From NCBI GenBank assembly GCA_017654935.2, contig CM065710.1:33874132-33938131 (forward strand): DNA of 64,000 nucleotides, given 5' to 3'. This DNA is from Phymorhynchus buccinoides (lineage: Eukaryota > Mollusca > Gastropoda > Neogastropoda > Raphitomidae). The position numbers were made by a program, and so were the translations under genes. Position 1 is the first letter of the stretch, and each line of letters opens with the position of its first letter. Below are positions 9,189 to 20,783 of this stretch, in pieces. The notes below the pieces were generated by a model. It had not been told where the DNA came from, did not search any database, and saw nothing but the letters and a program-made list of their open reading frames with translations.

Positions 9189-11746
9189 TCATTTATAATC
9201 AAGAACGTCCGTGTGTGAACGCAGCCATGGTTAAAAGTTTCCTTTCTGTGAGATTATCCTGCACTTTTCTGCAATAGTGTTGAACGTGTACATGAACGGT
9301 TGATAGTGCAAGTTTAAGGGTAACACTAGTATCGCCAGGGTCACGTTAGTTTCACCAGACTAGGAGTGTGCCCCCAAGGCTAAGATACCAACCGACCAAT
9401 GGGGAAACCAGCACATGAATCAGTGAGTTGCTACAGTTATAAGCCGTTTGGGCTATTGTCAATTCACGTGACACTTTGGTGCTAGTTGTTTTTCAGTGCA
9501 TTCTTCTGCAACTGACCAGTACGATGAGCTTGACTGGCAGAGATTCACAAGACCACAGTAAAGTTCAGTACAATCAACACACCAAGGAGTATGTTCTTTC
9601 TTCAACTCTTTGCCGTTTGACTGGGAGTGGGATACGGTGCCTGTCCTGGCTGTAGACTCCAATGGGATGTCATCGGTAGTAGAGGCAGCAGAGGGCAGAA
9701 GCCAGCCAACCAGCATGCGAAGACGCCAAGCACCTTTGCTGGCTCTGTATCGAATCGTACGTCCGCTGAAAGGAAAGCGAAGGACAATGAACCGGTGCTA
9801 ATGTAATAATACAAGATCATAAATGCTGGACAGACCGTCACTGACAACGAGAGAATAATCCACCGCATTTACAGTTTAGACTGCTTTTCCAGGTGTCGTT
9901 CAAAGTGAGGTACCTGGCCTACGGTAAACGTCATCGGCCAGCGCCTATAAAGATCAAATAGACCCGCATCAGAAAGTCAGCCATTGTAAGATTGGTGGAC
10001 AAACACACCAAAGCCACCGGGAGAGTCATGCGTTTTGAACATAAGTGCGCACAACAGAAGACGTTTCTGTCAAAACAACATGGCAATCAGCACACAAAAC
10101 CCACGATTGTCCACGATTGGAAGCAGGTCCTCTGCAAGAGGAAGTCCATCTTTTAGGAGCGAAGCAAAAAGAACCTGTCAAATCTGTCTGGAGTATTTCA
10201 CCACAACAAAGCTTGTACTTTATCCTGCAGTTATATGAACTGTACATGTGAAGAACCCTTTGAAAATGTCAGCTGGGAAATTTGAACAGGGCTCCATGCA
10301 TGTATATTTCACTCACATAGGAGTGAACTGTGCAAACCTTTATGACCGACTTGTGAATGGAAGTAAACTTCCAATGATTGTCTTGTAAATGAGAAAACTG
10401 CGCTAGTACCATTGGGATGAAACTCTGTTAATTAGCGCAAACATGATAAATCTATTGCATGTCAGTGTAGGCTGAGCGCGTGCCAAACGAGATATCAGAG
10501 TGTAATGAGACAGTGTGTTGTGACGCAGCATCAATGACCTAAGATTCTCTAATAGAAGGAAAGAAGTCACGTTAACTTGTTGAAGTCTGTTGTCACTGAG
10601 GTCCAGAAACCTCAGATTCAGCAAAGACACCTGTGGTACCTGTGTCAGTGAACAGTGGACCAGAATCAGGTGCATGAGGTAGTCATTACGACTGACATCT
10701 GACATCGTCATGCCAGAGCCTGTGGCATTCAAAGAGCGAAGCTGTGTGAAGGGGGCTGCGGAGAAAGGCTGGGAGCACAGGAAGGCATCCCCTTGACAAA
10801 GACACCCCCGAGGACAGGTGAGGTCACAGGTCAGCTCGTCATCCGAATCACGCAGTGCGGCGCCACCGTCCACAGTTATCAGATGGACACACAGTTTTGG
10901 ACAGTCTGCACCGGCAAAACCCTGGACATTGAGATCTTGATCCTTCTTCATCTGGCGTGGTCCAGCTATACATATTTGTAAAAGAAGTCTCATATTTGCG
11001 TTCTCCAACCAAAACATGGCCATATCTATGAAGCATTCTTGTAACATTTCTAAACCAGTGGGTCCATGTGTTGACCATGCAGGAAGGATAGTTCAATATA
11101 CCCCCTAACGAACGACAATATTCATCGCCTGCTTCATGGATGTACCTTTCTGTGCTTTCAAATCCCTGGAGACGCCAGACAAGTTTGTAGCAACGACCAC
11201 AGGCTGCTATCAACCCTTGACACTGTGGACTGCTGAAAGGACAGTCCCCTGTCTCATCCCTCCCACCTGCACATTCTGTCCTCAGGTTACATTCAACATG
11301 GTGCTCAAAAACGGAATAGTGCTTACCAGAACAGTTCCATAGACGATTCTTTGATGGTTTGGGTTTTTCAGACTCAGAGAAATAAGTGAAAAATAACTGG
11401 AAACAACTCCCTGATTTGCATTCACCAGCTTTGACATTCACACTGAGTTTTGTGGAATTGTATAAATGTGCAAAGTTCGATTCCAAACTTGCTCTGTTCC
11501 AGATTTCTTTAAGCTGTTTGTTCGAATTCTTGTTATGGGTATCATGGCTGTACACTTTAATAGTCAACAGGTGTGGAGCTATTGATTTAAAGCTGAGCAT
11601 AACTGCTACATGATTTGTACCTGTTATTGTCTTCCATAACCTAGGGGGTCCCTTGTGACTGCTATTGTGACCCACAGTCACGTATCCTGATGATGGTGAC
11701 TTCATCACAACTTCTAGGTGCTCTGTTCCTTCTTGCACATGTAATC
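9189..11746 (-). pseudogene. A0: broken copy of GRL101-like receptor type A
   Basis: Aligns over its length with A2 (38,807-42,208) and shares A2-specific residues, such as MVNTWTHWFRN in the lectin-like module, so it is A2's closest relative here. About 830 bases are missing at 10,965-10,975 (A2 40,596-41,427), removing the end of the lectin-like module and LDLa repeats 2 to 4. The membrane part (9,189-10,400) has many 1-2 base indels and no frame through it. The first part (10,848-11,738) is open, with a CUB-like module, the first LDLa and the start of the lectin module. The 5' splice acceptor at 11,747-11,748 is kept. Either a true pseudogene or a poorly assembled duplicate haplotype of A2. 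Confidence 0.8.
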
Positions 11747-13039
11747 CTGTGTTAAGTGCACCAAGTAATGTAAAACAATAAATTAATTATAACCCATCTA
11801 CCAATCAACTCACTTACCTTGCAGAGACGTTAGAAATGCAAACACAGTAGATCAAAATTAATTATATGCAGCCCTCATCTGAAGAACACGTGGGTACTAG
11901 TTATGTGAATATGGCAATTAAATCAACATGGAGAGGGGAGGTAGGACTACTAGAAGAGACAAGAGAGACATTTCTATGAGCCCTTTGTTGCGACTGGGGC
12001 TTATCAACGTGCCAAAAATATGTGCAGCACAAAACCCTTGGTTTATGATAGTTTCTTTTTAATTTAACTTAGTACTCAGACTATAAGATCAAATGAAGGG
12101 TGAGCATAATGTCTAACAATGTCAAGCATAGATCGTCTACAGTCTTGCTCACATGTATGGGCAAGTCCAAGAAAATATTAATATGCTCACTTGCCACCAA
12201 GTTTCAAAAGAGATCCAGACATTTCGTTTTCATTGCATATTCGAAACAAGTTGTCTGTAGTGTCAGAAAATACTATGGAATTGTTTGCAGTGACCTCCCA
12301 TGTGTGGCAGCTATGTTTGTTGTCAAGTGGTGGTGAAATAGTTCTCTGGAGTCATAAAGTAATGAGTGTGAGCAAAAATTGATTACAGTTGTTTGCTTGG
12401 CTCTGGACTGACAACCAGGTTGATGTATTTGATGAAAGCATCTTCCATGGACTACTGGAATTCTAGAATAAACAATTAAAACCATTTGCATGCCAGAACC
12501 AGTAGACGTCTATCTTTCACATGTGACACGTTAGTTACGCACTAGTGACACGTCAGTTATGATAACTTTTTCGTTTAATTTAGACATTTACCTGTACTAT
12601 TTTAATGTTCCTACTCACAGGGCAGGATATGTGGTTTTATCACACCCAAGAACTAAACTGGAAAGTATTTACATTTCATAGCATTTCATGACCGAAAGTT
12701 ATATGAGCATTTCTGACACTCCAGTTACGTTCTCGTTTTTTGAAAGCCACAAATAATTGATTTCGCTGTGCATTTGTAAATTATGAGAAACGAGCAAAGG
12801 GCCCTGTTCAGCACACGAATCAATAAGTAGTTTAGTCATTAAAACATTTATCTTTTTTAGGCTGAACGTTCGTATTGCCCATATACTGTTTTAAAAATAC
12901 CCTACCACAAAATTGAAAGGCCATACCTATGCTAAGGCAACTTGTTTTGTCTATGATATCATTATTTTTTTTAAACAATCCTGCCATGCAACTAATGGAT
13001 GAATCTTGAAAAATGTGTAGTCAGATAAGAAAGAATGTC
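11747..13039. other. Intergenic region between A0 and B0
   Basis: AT-rich sequence shared with 20,713-22,085 and 42,209-43,730. It contains the 71-base candidate intron upstream of A0 (acceptor next to 11,746, donor near 11,817, rc gtaagtgag). No reading frame is conserved among the three copies. It would contain the promoter and first exon of the A gene, but I cannot place either. Confidence 0.5.
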
Positions 13040-13402
13040 TTAGGCATTAGGTACTTTATAGTCACAGAGGCGTCTCTCTTAAATTCGGGTTGCTCCCACT
13101 TGGAGAGAACATCGCAGCTAGAGGAGCTCCACCCATTTTTTTTTGCATGCGAATTTTGTGTAACTGATGAGGAAGGAAAGGGTGGTGATAAATGTTGACC
13201 AAATGACAACTTTTTCGTTGCCACTGGGTTTAACGTATGCTAAGTGCATGGGCACATGGGGCCTCAGTTTATCGTCTCATCCGAAAGACTCCACGTCCAG
13301 ACCGTAAAGCCTAGTGCAAAGTGAGCTGGAAAAATCCCCTGTCCCCAGGTTTGAACTCGGATTTACTTGACACGAGGCGAAGTCACTACCACAGTGCCAC
13401 TT
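13040..13402 (-). mobile_element. tRNA-derived SINE of molluscan type, unit I copy
   Basis: Read on the minus strand, it starts with a tRNA-like head: an A-box-like TGGTAGTG segment and a B-box-like gagttcaaacctg. A central block follows (cggatgagacgataaactga) that recurs in many molluscan SINEs, then gtggcaacgaaaaagttgtc and a ggagagaacatcgc-type downstream block on the plus strand. About 360 bases long. B1 lacks it at the matching place (near 22,045), while B2 has it (43,730-44,099). Non-coding; it depends on a partner LINE for movement. Confidence 0.7.
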
Positions 13403-13446
13403 TACATCATTGTGTAATTGTTTATTTAAGGAATAAATTTCAAACT

Positions 13447-15989
13447 TTACCTACTCATTTGTGGCTTTCTTTCTTGGCCTGCAATTAGATGCTTGAAGGT
13501 TTCCAATAGTTTTGTTTCCCGGGCCTGGGCTCTTTTCAGTACTGCCACAGTCCACAGGAAGAGAAGGGGTTTGAGTGCAGAGTTTAAGGGAAACATGAGC
13601 ACAACCATGACGCCATACACGTGGACAAGCCCACTGATACCACTTATAGCCATTGTTACTACCAGACCAAAGGACAGCCAGCAAACAATGTCTGTAAAAG
13701 CTACGCTGACCATGAGGTGAGCTGAAGTGTACACCAGTCGCGTGCTAGGATGAAGGGCAATGCGATACTTTGGTACGTTTCTGTAGGAGACACATTGACA
13801 AGTTGTGATGACCCAGCATGCAATATTGTTGGTCGCTACCACAACGATAAACCATCCACGGACAGGTGTTGATGTGTCGTGTTGGAATAAAGCCAGACGA
13901 CATAGGCCGGATTGATTATCGAGGCCCAAGTGGGACAATCCAGGGAGGAAGGGGGTCATTGACAACAGAGCACTGACACACCATGCGAGTGAACAAAACC
14001 CAGCCATGGACTGTTTGGTAAATGCTTGAATTCCAGCAGGAGAACTAAGAACAAGGGCGTGATCTAGGCTGATGAGCGATGTGACCAGCACTGATAATAA
14101 ACTGGACAATAACCAAAGAAACCCGCTGAACTTGCACGTCACACTTTCAGTCCACTCCTTCTCTATATAAATGTAGTTGCCGTAAAACAATTCGTTGGCA
14201 GTTGATGTCATGGCAACGTGGCTTCCCATACAGAAATTAGCAAGCTGCAGATGAGTGAATGCCATCACAAAACTGCTTTTTATCTCTGTCTGTATTGTCC
14301 ATAACAAGCCAAGGCATGAAAGGTTCCCTACAGTGGCAAATACACTGATCATCCAAAACAAAATCCTGTACGGTTCTTTGGGTATCAGTGTTTTGCAGGA
14401 GGGGAGAACGCTGTGGGGTGACTGACACCATGCAGGTTTGGTCTGATTAGGAAGTACATTGTCACAACAAAATCTGTAGCTTGGTGCATAGATCGATTGT
14501 AAATGAACTGATCTCTGTATGAGATCAAAATGAACATTTTCTGCCGGATTCCCTCTTATATCCAGTTCCTTTAGTCGTGGCAAAGTCTTAAAACCGACCA
14601 CTCCAATAGTGCTAATGAATGAGTAAGAGAGATTTAAGTATTCTACCTGAGGTAAGTATGGATAAAGTTCAGGGTTAAAGGCAGTGAGACACGTTTCTGA
14701 TATGTCTATTTGTTCAAGTTCATAGTGCACACGTCTTGCCTGTAACATTCTACCCACCATTTGCCTGATAGGATTATTTGCTAAATGTAATGTTTTTAAA
14801 TTGGACACCTCATAAAAAGCAGTCATATCAACAAGCTCTAAAAAGTTATTAGTAAGATTAATAACTAGCAAGCTTTGAAGTGCCACTAGAGAAACGTTTC
14901 GGAGAGAGCAATACGGCAAGCTCAGATGAAATTTTGTTCGTCCTCACTATGAAGACAGTCAGAAAATCCATTGAATCGAGTGTGAGAAAGGGAGACAGTA
15001 CAGCACCCAGCCGCACACGTTAATGGCTTTCGGACACGAAGTGGTCCATTCGGTCAGCTGTTTGTTGGGTAAATAACACTTCCCGTCTAAGTTGATGAGA
15101 CTCGTGTGTTTCATACTTTGGTCTTGGATCGTACACTCACCCGGCCTGTTGTTTTTCCCAGCCTCGTCAGAGTATCCAGACAATCAGAGAAGTCATTTTG
15201 CAGGACTGGTCATGCGTTGCATTGACCGTAGTAACACAGAACATGTGACAATGTCGGGTGGTTTACAAAAGATTCGTCCGCCGCTGTGCACAATCCTGTT
15301 TGACAGTCACATACCTGGGTGTAATGATCGCTTGGCCGTCTTTCAAAACTTGAACGTAGCCGGTGTGTGTGTAACTGCTTGCAAAAGGATCCCATGGTGG
15401 TGTTGCGTGAAGGTGCTGATTTCAAAGCTGACTGGGAGCGTACGGTTTGAGCTTGACTACTTTCTGACTAGGTTTAAACCACGCATGGGAAAATGTGCTG
15501 AAGTATGTAACTTGTCTGGACAACCAAATATTTGTTGGGTTTGTGAAACGATGAATTGTTGCAGTCCTTAACTGTCAAAATATGACTTGGTGTGTGTGCA
15601 ACTTTCTACTGCAGCTCACCAGTAAGCAAAAAGTCCTTCGTCTTGCCTTCCTGTGAACACACGCATGGATTTCAAGGATTGAAAGCGAAGTCACTCGGAA
15701 GGCTTATAACGACCGAAGTAGTGTAAATGAGGCCAGTGATACAACAGAGTGTTATCGTACAATCTTTTGTGAACTTACTGTACAGAAAGGCACACGTTCC
15801 CGCTAGCATATAAACCAAGCTGAACTGGAAATATGAAAGTTGTCCATGTGTAAAAGATCATCTTGCTCTTCTCTCGTCTTTATGGAAGCTGGCTACGCTA
15901 TTCCAGACATCCATTTTTTAATGGTTATGTGCAGGAACACGCATTCGTGCTCAACATCACAAGCGTTTACGCATTTACCACGCGAAGGC
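13447..15989 (-). pseudogene. B0: truncated, partly broken copy of GRL101-like receptor type B
   Basis: The first 1,473 bases (13,447-14,919) form an open C-terminal half of 490 codons: leucine-rich repeats, the Cys-rich linker FCCDNVLP, and seven membrane helices with the type-B features VDH/LDHA in place of DRY and KPLLF in place of NPxxY. At about 14,925 roughly 277 bases are missing relative to B2 (45,642-45,918), removing the LRR start and last LDLa. Upstream (14,930-15,989) the LDLa and lectin-like parts are recognisable but interrupted by many small indels, and the copy runs into the N gap. Its residues match B2, not B1 (for example ETCLTAFNPELYPYLP). Confidence 0.8.
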
Positions 15990-16489
15990 NNNNNNNNNNN
16001 NNNNNNNNNNNNNNNNNNNNNNNNNNNNNNNNNNNNNNNNNNNNNNNNNNNNNNNNNNNNNNNNNNNNNNNNNNNNNNNNNNNNNNNNNNNNNNNNNNNN
16101 NNNNNNNNNNNNNNNNNNNNNNNNNNNNNNNNNNNNNNNNNNNNNNNNNNNNNNNNNNNNNNNNNNNNNNNNNNNNNNNNNNNNNNNNNNNNNNNNNNNN
16201 NNNNNNNNNNNNNNNNNNNNNNNNNNNNNNNNNNNNNNNNNNNNNNNNNNNNNNNNNNNNNNNNNNNNNNNNNNNNNNNNNNNNNNNNNNNNNNNNNNNN
16301 NNNNNNNNNNNNNNNNNNNNNNNNNNNNNNNNNNNNNNNNNNNNNNNNNNNNNNNNNNNNNNNNNNNNNNNNNNNNNNNNNNNNNNNNNNNNNNNNNNNN
16401 NNNNNNNNNNNNNNNNNNNNNNNNNNNNNNNNNNNNNNNNNNNNNNNNNNNNNNNNNNNNNNNNNNNNNNNNNNNNNNNNNNNNNNNNN
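15990..16489. other. Assembly gap of exactly 500 N
   Basis: All bases are N. The exact length suggests a scaffolding placeholder of unknown true size. Left of it is the middle of receptor B0. Right of it is the GA array that in unit II lies about 1.2 kb downstream of receptor A2's stop codon. The join therefore skips the rest of B0 and its flank and restarts next to receptor A1. Frames reported across the gap are meaningless. Confidence 0.99.
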
Positions 16490-16726
16490 GAGAGAGAGAG
16501 AAGAGAGTAGAGAGTGCAGACAGACGAGAGTGTGTGAGGGCAATAGTCGCGTTCTGATATTTTTTCCCTCATAGGGAAAATAGCCTGAATTGTATTTGGT
16601 CCTCTAGAGGGTAAATAGCCACTGCCTTACAAAGACTGCAGTTTTCGTGGAACACCCTTTCAGTCAATGGTAATTCGCGTATAATCTCCCAAATCAATCA
16701 ATCAATCAAATCAATCAACCAATCAA
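16490..16726. repeat. GA tract, foldback end remnant and TCAA repeat
   Basis: A short GA run (16,490-16,515) is followed by the right terminal arm of the foldback element (16,564-16,626, aatagcctgaat ... ctctagagggtaaatagcc), then a TCAA tetranucleotide array at 16,692-16,740. There is no gene. Confidence 0.6.
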
Positions 16727-16908
16727 TCAATCATCAATCAACCCTAATCTCCACGTATTGTTTGCTTTCAGTTTCCTTTCTAAGCTGTAGATAGCAGGCT
16801 CGACAGAAGTAGGAGTTTTCAGAAACTCTTTCAAAGATGCTTCTCCAGAAGAGGACGAACATGCTGGGCCTGTTTCTTGGTTAGGCACATAACGCCAGCA
16901 CGACGCAT
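16727..16908 (-). other. Candidate alternative 3' coding exon for receptor A1
   Basis: The minus strand has a good splice acceptor (polypyrimidine then cttgcag, AG at 16,909-16,910) followed by about 60 open codons. They include GPACSSSSGEASLKEFLKTP and TSVEPAIYSLERKLK, ending NTWRLGLIDD and TGA. It is Ser/Lys-rich, like a receptor cytoplasmic tail, and lies 420 bases downstream of A1's stop codon on the same strand. Parts of the frame are kept in A0 and A2, where insertions disrupt it. It could encode an alternative C-terminus of A1 or belong to a lost neighbouring gene. No matching donor was located. Confidence 0.35.
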
Positions 16909-17329
16909 CTGCAAGCATGTGATAGGAAACAGTCGAGAGTGTTCGACAAGAAAAGAGAAGAAAGAAAGTTCAGAATATATTTGAGGTTTCGGGACCAACA
17001 CTCGAAAAAGAGGAGACTTCCTTCATGGAAGATTTTCTGATGTCCAGCTCTCCTTAGAGTTTCTTATCACTAAAACAGGCCGGTAATTGTTATGAGCTTT
17101 GGGACTAAGAGAAGTGGGGTTTTTTTTTTAAGGAGAGGTCTTGCTAACCAAACTTTTAATAAATAGTCAGTATACAAAATATGAAAAATGATTTGATGCT
17201 TCTTTAACACAAGGTACGATACCATAATTTCAAGGAAATTAAGCAAATTTCAAGGACACTAAGCCTTAGCGAAGTATCAATATCTGATTGGTTACCAGGC
17301 CTCTGAAAATAAACATGTTCATGATGCAA
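16909..17329. other. 3' flank of receptor A1, no gene seen
   Basis: AT-rich sequence conserved in all three A copies (near 8,880-9,188 and 38,430-38,806). Probably the 3' UTR of A1 or the intron before the candidate tail exon. On the minus strand, AATAAA-like words occur near 17,155-17,165 and 17,305-17,315, but none is clearly a polyadenylation site. Confidence 0.4.
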
Positions 17330-20300
17330 TCATTTATAATCAAGAACGTCCGTGTGTGACTGCAGCCATGTTAAAAGTTCCTTTCTGTGAGATTTCCTAC
17401 GATTGTCTGCAATAGTGTTGAACGTGTACATGAACGGGTTGATAGCAGAGTTTAAGGGTAACACGAGTATTGCCAGGGTCACGTTTATTTCACCAGGAAT
17501 AGGAGTGTCCCCCAAGGCTAAGATACCACATATACCAATGGGAAACCAGCACATGAAATCAGTGAGTGCTACAGTTATCAGCCGTTGGGCTATTGTCAAG
17601 TCACGTGACACTTTGGTGCTGTTGGTTTTCAGTGCATTCTTCTGCACTGACCAGTAGATGAAGGCTTGACCGGCAGAGATGAACAAAAACAAAATAAAGT
17701 TAAGTACAATCATCACACCGAAGGAGTATGTTCTTCCTTTGAACTCTTGCCGTGTGACTGGGAGTGGGATACAGATGCCTGTCTGGCTGTAGAACTCCCA
17801 ATGGGATGTCATCGGTAGTAGAGGCAGCAGAGCCAGAAGCCAGCCAACCAGCCAGGCGAAGACGCAAAGCACTGTTGCTGCTCTTTTATCAAATCGTACA
17901 TCGCTGAAAGGAAAGCGAAGGACAATGAACCGGTCTAATGTAATAAGACAGATCATAAATGCTGACACCTCACTGGACAACAGAGACAGAAAGCCAGCCG
18001 CATTACAGGTTAGACTGCTTTTCCAGGTGTCGTCAAAGTGAAGGTACCTGCCACGGTAACGGTCATCAGCCACGCCTATAAAGATCAAATAGACCCCCAT
18101 CAGAAAGTCAGCCATGGTAAGATTGGTGACAAACACACCAAAGCCACCGGGAGAGGTCATGCGTTTTGAACATAAACGTGCGCACAAACAGAAGACATTT
18201 CCTGTCAGAGACAAGCATGCAATCAGCCACAAAATCCCACGATATGTCCACGATTGAAGCAGGTCTCTGCAAGAGGAAATCTCATCTTTAGGAGTGAAGC
18301 AAAACGAACTGTCAAATCTGTCTGGAAGTATTTCACCACAACAAAGCTTGTAGTTATCTGCAGTTATGACCTGTACATGAAGCAACCCTTTGAAAATGTC
18401 AGCTGGGAAGATTTGAACAGGGCTTCCATGCATGTATATTTCACTCAGCATCGGAGTGAACTGCAAACCTTCATGACCAACTGTGTGAATGGAAGTAAAC
18501 GTCAAATTGATAATCTGTAAATGAGAAAACTGCGCTAGTACCTTGGGATGAAACTCTGTTAAATTAGCGCAAAATGATAAATCTATTGATGTCAGTGTGC
18601 TGAGCTCAGTGCCAAACGAGATATCAGAGTGTAATGAGACCAGTGGGTTGTGATGCAACAACAATGACCTGAGATTCTCTAATAGAAGGAAAGAAGTCAC
18701 GTTAACTCGTTGAAGTCTGTTGTCACTGAGGTCCAGAAACCTCAGATTCAGCAAAGACACCTGTGGTACCTGTGTCAGTGAACAGTGGACCAGAATCAGG
18801 TGCATGAGGTAGTCATTACGACTGACATCTGACAACGTCATGCCAGAGCCTGTGGCATTCAAAGAGCGAAGCTGTGTGAAGGGGGCTGCGGAGAAAGGCT
18901 GGGAGCACAGGAAGGCATCCCCTTGACAAAGACACCCCCGAGGACAGGTGGGGTCACAGGTCAGCTCGTCATCACGAAGCACGCAGTGCGGCCAGCCATC
19001 ATACAGGTTATCAAGATGGACACACAGTTTGGACAGTCTGCACCGGAAAAACCCTGGACATTGGAGATCCTGGCAGCCTTCTTCATCTGCGTGGTCCAGA
19101 CAATCGTGCATCCCATTGCACCTTGTGTAGGCAGGCAAACAGTCAGTATATTCGCTGGGACAACGATAGTGACTGTTGGGACATGACTCGTTTATACCCA
19201 TTGCATGTAGCACAAATATACGATGGCCATCAAAATTGATAAGAGCATTAGATTTAATGCAGTTTTGTGCTATTGTCGCAAAACATTGAAGCAATATACA
19301 ATGATCTTCATCTGATTGGTCTTGACAATTGGACACCCAGTTGCACACGTTCTTAAAATCTAAGCACTGACCATTTCTGCACGTAAACCTGTGACCGCAA
19401 TCTGGATGTATACAGAAGCTTTCATCGCTGTCATCTGAACAATCGTTGTTAAAATCACAAATTAAGGTGAACGACAGCGTAGCTGAATCGTCTATGCAAG
19501 TGAACTCCGGTACTACAGAAACGTATGCACCTGTTGATGGAAACGAGTAAATGTGGGATGAGTGATTAGAGAAATAACACAGGGACGTCTGAGGCTCCCC
19601 ACAAACTGAATAGACAGCAGAACCACATGAAAGAAAAGTCAGGGTAACGTGGCCTGAAGGACACACTGTAAACGAATGTCTTCCTTTGGGCTGTAAAGCC
19701 TGTAAGCTGGTGAAGGAAATTACATTTCTCTTTGAATAGTTGTCACCACTTTGATTGGTCCGAATTTCACACATAACACCGAAGGAATTTGGTTCAAACG
19801 TTGTCGAACAACGTAGACGTATAAAGCCGACGTCCGTAACAGTTAAACAATGTTTGTCTGAAACTGTAAAACGTTCCACAACACACCATACATGATAAAG
19901 AACAGTTCTGTCATTTAATACACTAGCCATTCTATACATATTTGGAAAAGAAGTATGATATTGGCGTTCTCCAAGCAAAACATAGCCATATCTATGAAGC
20001 ATTCTTGTAACACTTCTAAACCAGTGTTTCCATGTCCTGACCATGCAGGAAGGATAGTTCAATATACCCCCTAACGAACGGCAATATTCATCACCTGCTT
20101 CATGGATGTACCTTTCTGTGCTTTCAAATCCCTGGAGACGCCAGACAACTTTGTAGCAACGACCACAGGCTGCTATCAACCCTTGACACTGTGGACTGCT
20201 GAAAGGACAGTCCCCTGTCTCATCCCTCCCACCGGCACATTCTGTCCTCAGGTTACATTCAACATGGTGCTCAAAAACGGAATAGTGCTTACCAGAACAG

Positions 20301-20712
20301 TTCCAAAGACGATTCTTTGATGGTTTGGGTTTTTCAGACTCAGAGAAATATGTGAAAAATAACTGAAAACAACTCCCTGATTTGCATTCACCAGCTTTGA
20401 CATTCACACTGAGTTTTGTGGAATTGTATAAATGTGCGAAGTTCGATTCCAAACTTGCTCTGTTCCAGATTTCTTTAAGCTGTTTGTTTGAATTATTGTT
20501 ATTGGTATCATGGCTGTACACTTTAATAGTCAACAAGTGTGGAGCTATTGATTTAAAGCTGAGCATAACTGCTACATGATTTGTACCTGTTATTGTCTTC
20601 CATAACCTAGGGGGTCCCTTGTGACTGCTATTGTGACCCACAGTCACGTATCCTGATGATGGTGACGTCATCACAACTTCTAGGTGCTCTGTTCCTTCTT
20701 GCACATGTAATC
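17330..20712 (-). CDS. A1: GRL101-like LDLa/lectin/LRR G-protein-coupled receptor, type A
   Basis: Predicted plasma-membrane receptor with a large ligand-binding ectodomain. The open frame gives 1,124 codons from a GTG at 20,702-20,704. That is not a eukaryotic start, and the frame continues to a splice acceptor (exon from 20,712), so the signal peptide lies in an unseen upstream exon. Order by residue: CUB-like 15-125; LDLa 136-173; C-type-lectin-like 173-313 ending GVMCEI; LDLa 403-431, 434-469, 507-544 and 548-583; LRR N-cap CPRGCLCQGDAFLC; about six LRRs 608-780; Cys-rich linker 787-812; seven helices 821-1094. Helix 3 ends DRF (924-926), helix 7 has NPFMY (1089-1093), and the disulphide Cys is C900. 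Oddity: the LDLa at 548-583 has Tyr568 where A2 has the conserved Cys. The family is close to relaxin-type LGRs; ligand unknown. B1 lies 1.4 kb upstream on the same strand. Confidence 0.85.
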
Positions 20713-20783
20713 CTGTGTCAAGTGCACCAAGTAATATAAAACAATAAATTAATTATAACCCATCTACCCATCAACTCACTTAC
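20713..20783 (-). other. Candidate 71-base intron upstream of A1
   Basis: Minus strand: donor CAAG|gtaagtgag at 20,783 and acceptor gacacag|GATTAC at 20,713. Both are identical in placement and length in A2 (42,209-42,279) and A0. Splicing joins the frame to STVFAFLTSLQ, which resembles the end of a signal peptide. However, a TGA lies in frame directly before it in all three copies, so the true first exon or start is unresolved. Confidence 0.35.

Noticed and set aside
15840..16574. Frames of about 200-244 codons spanning the gap
   Set aside because: Nearly all codons are N; no evidence.
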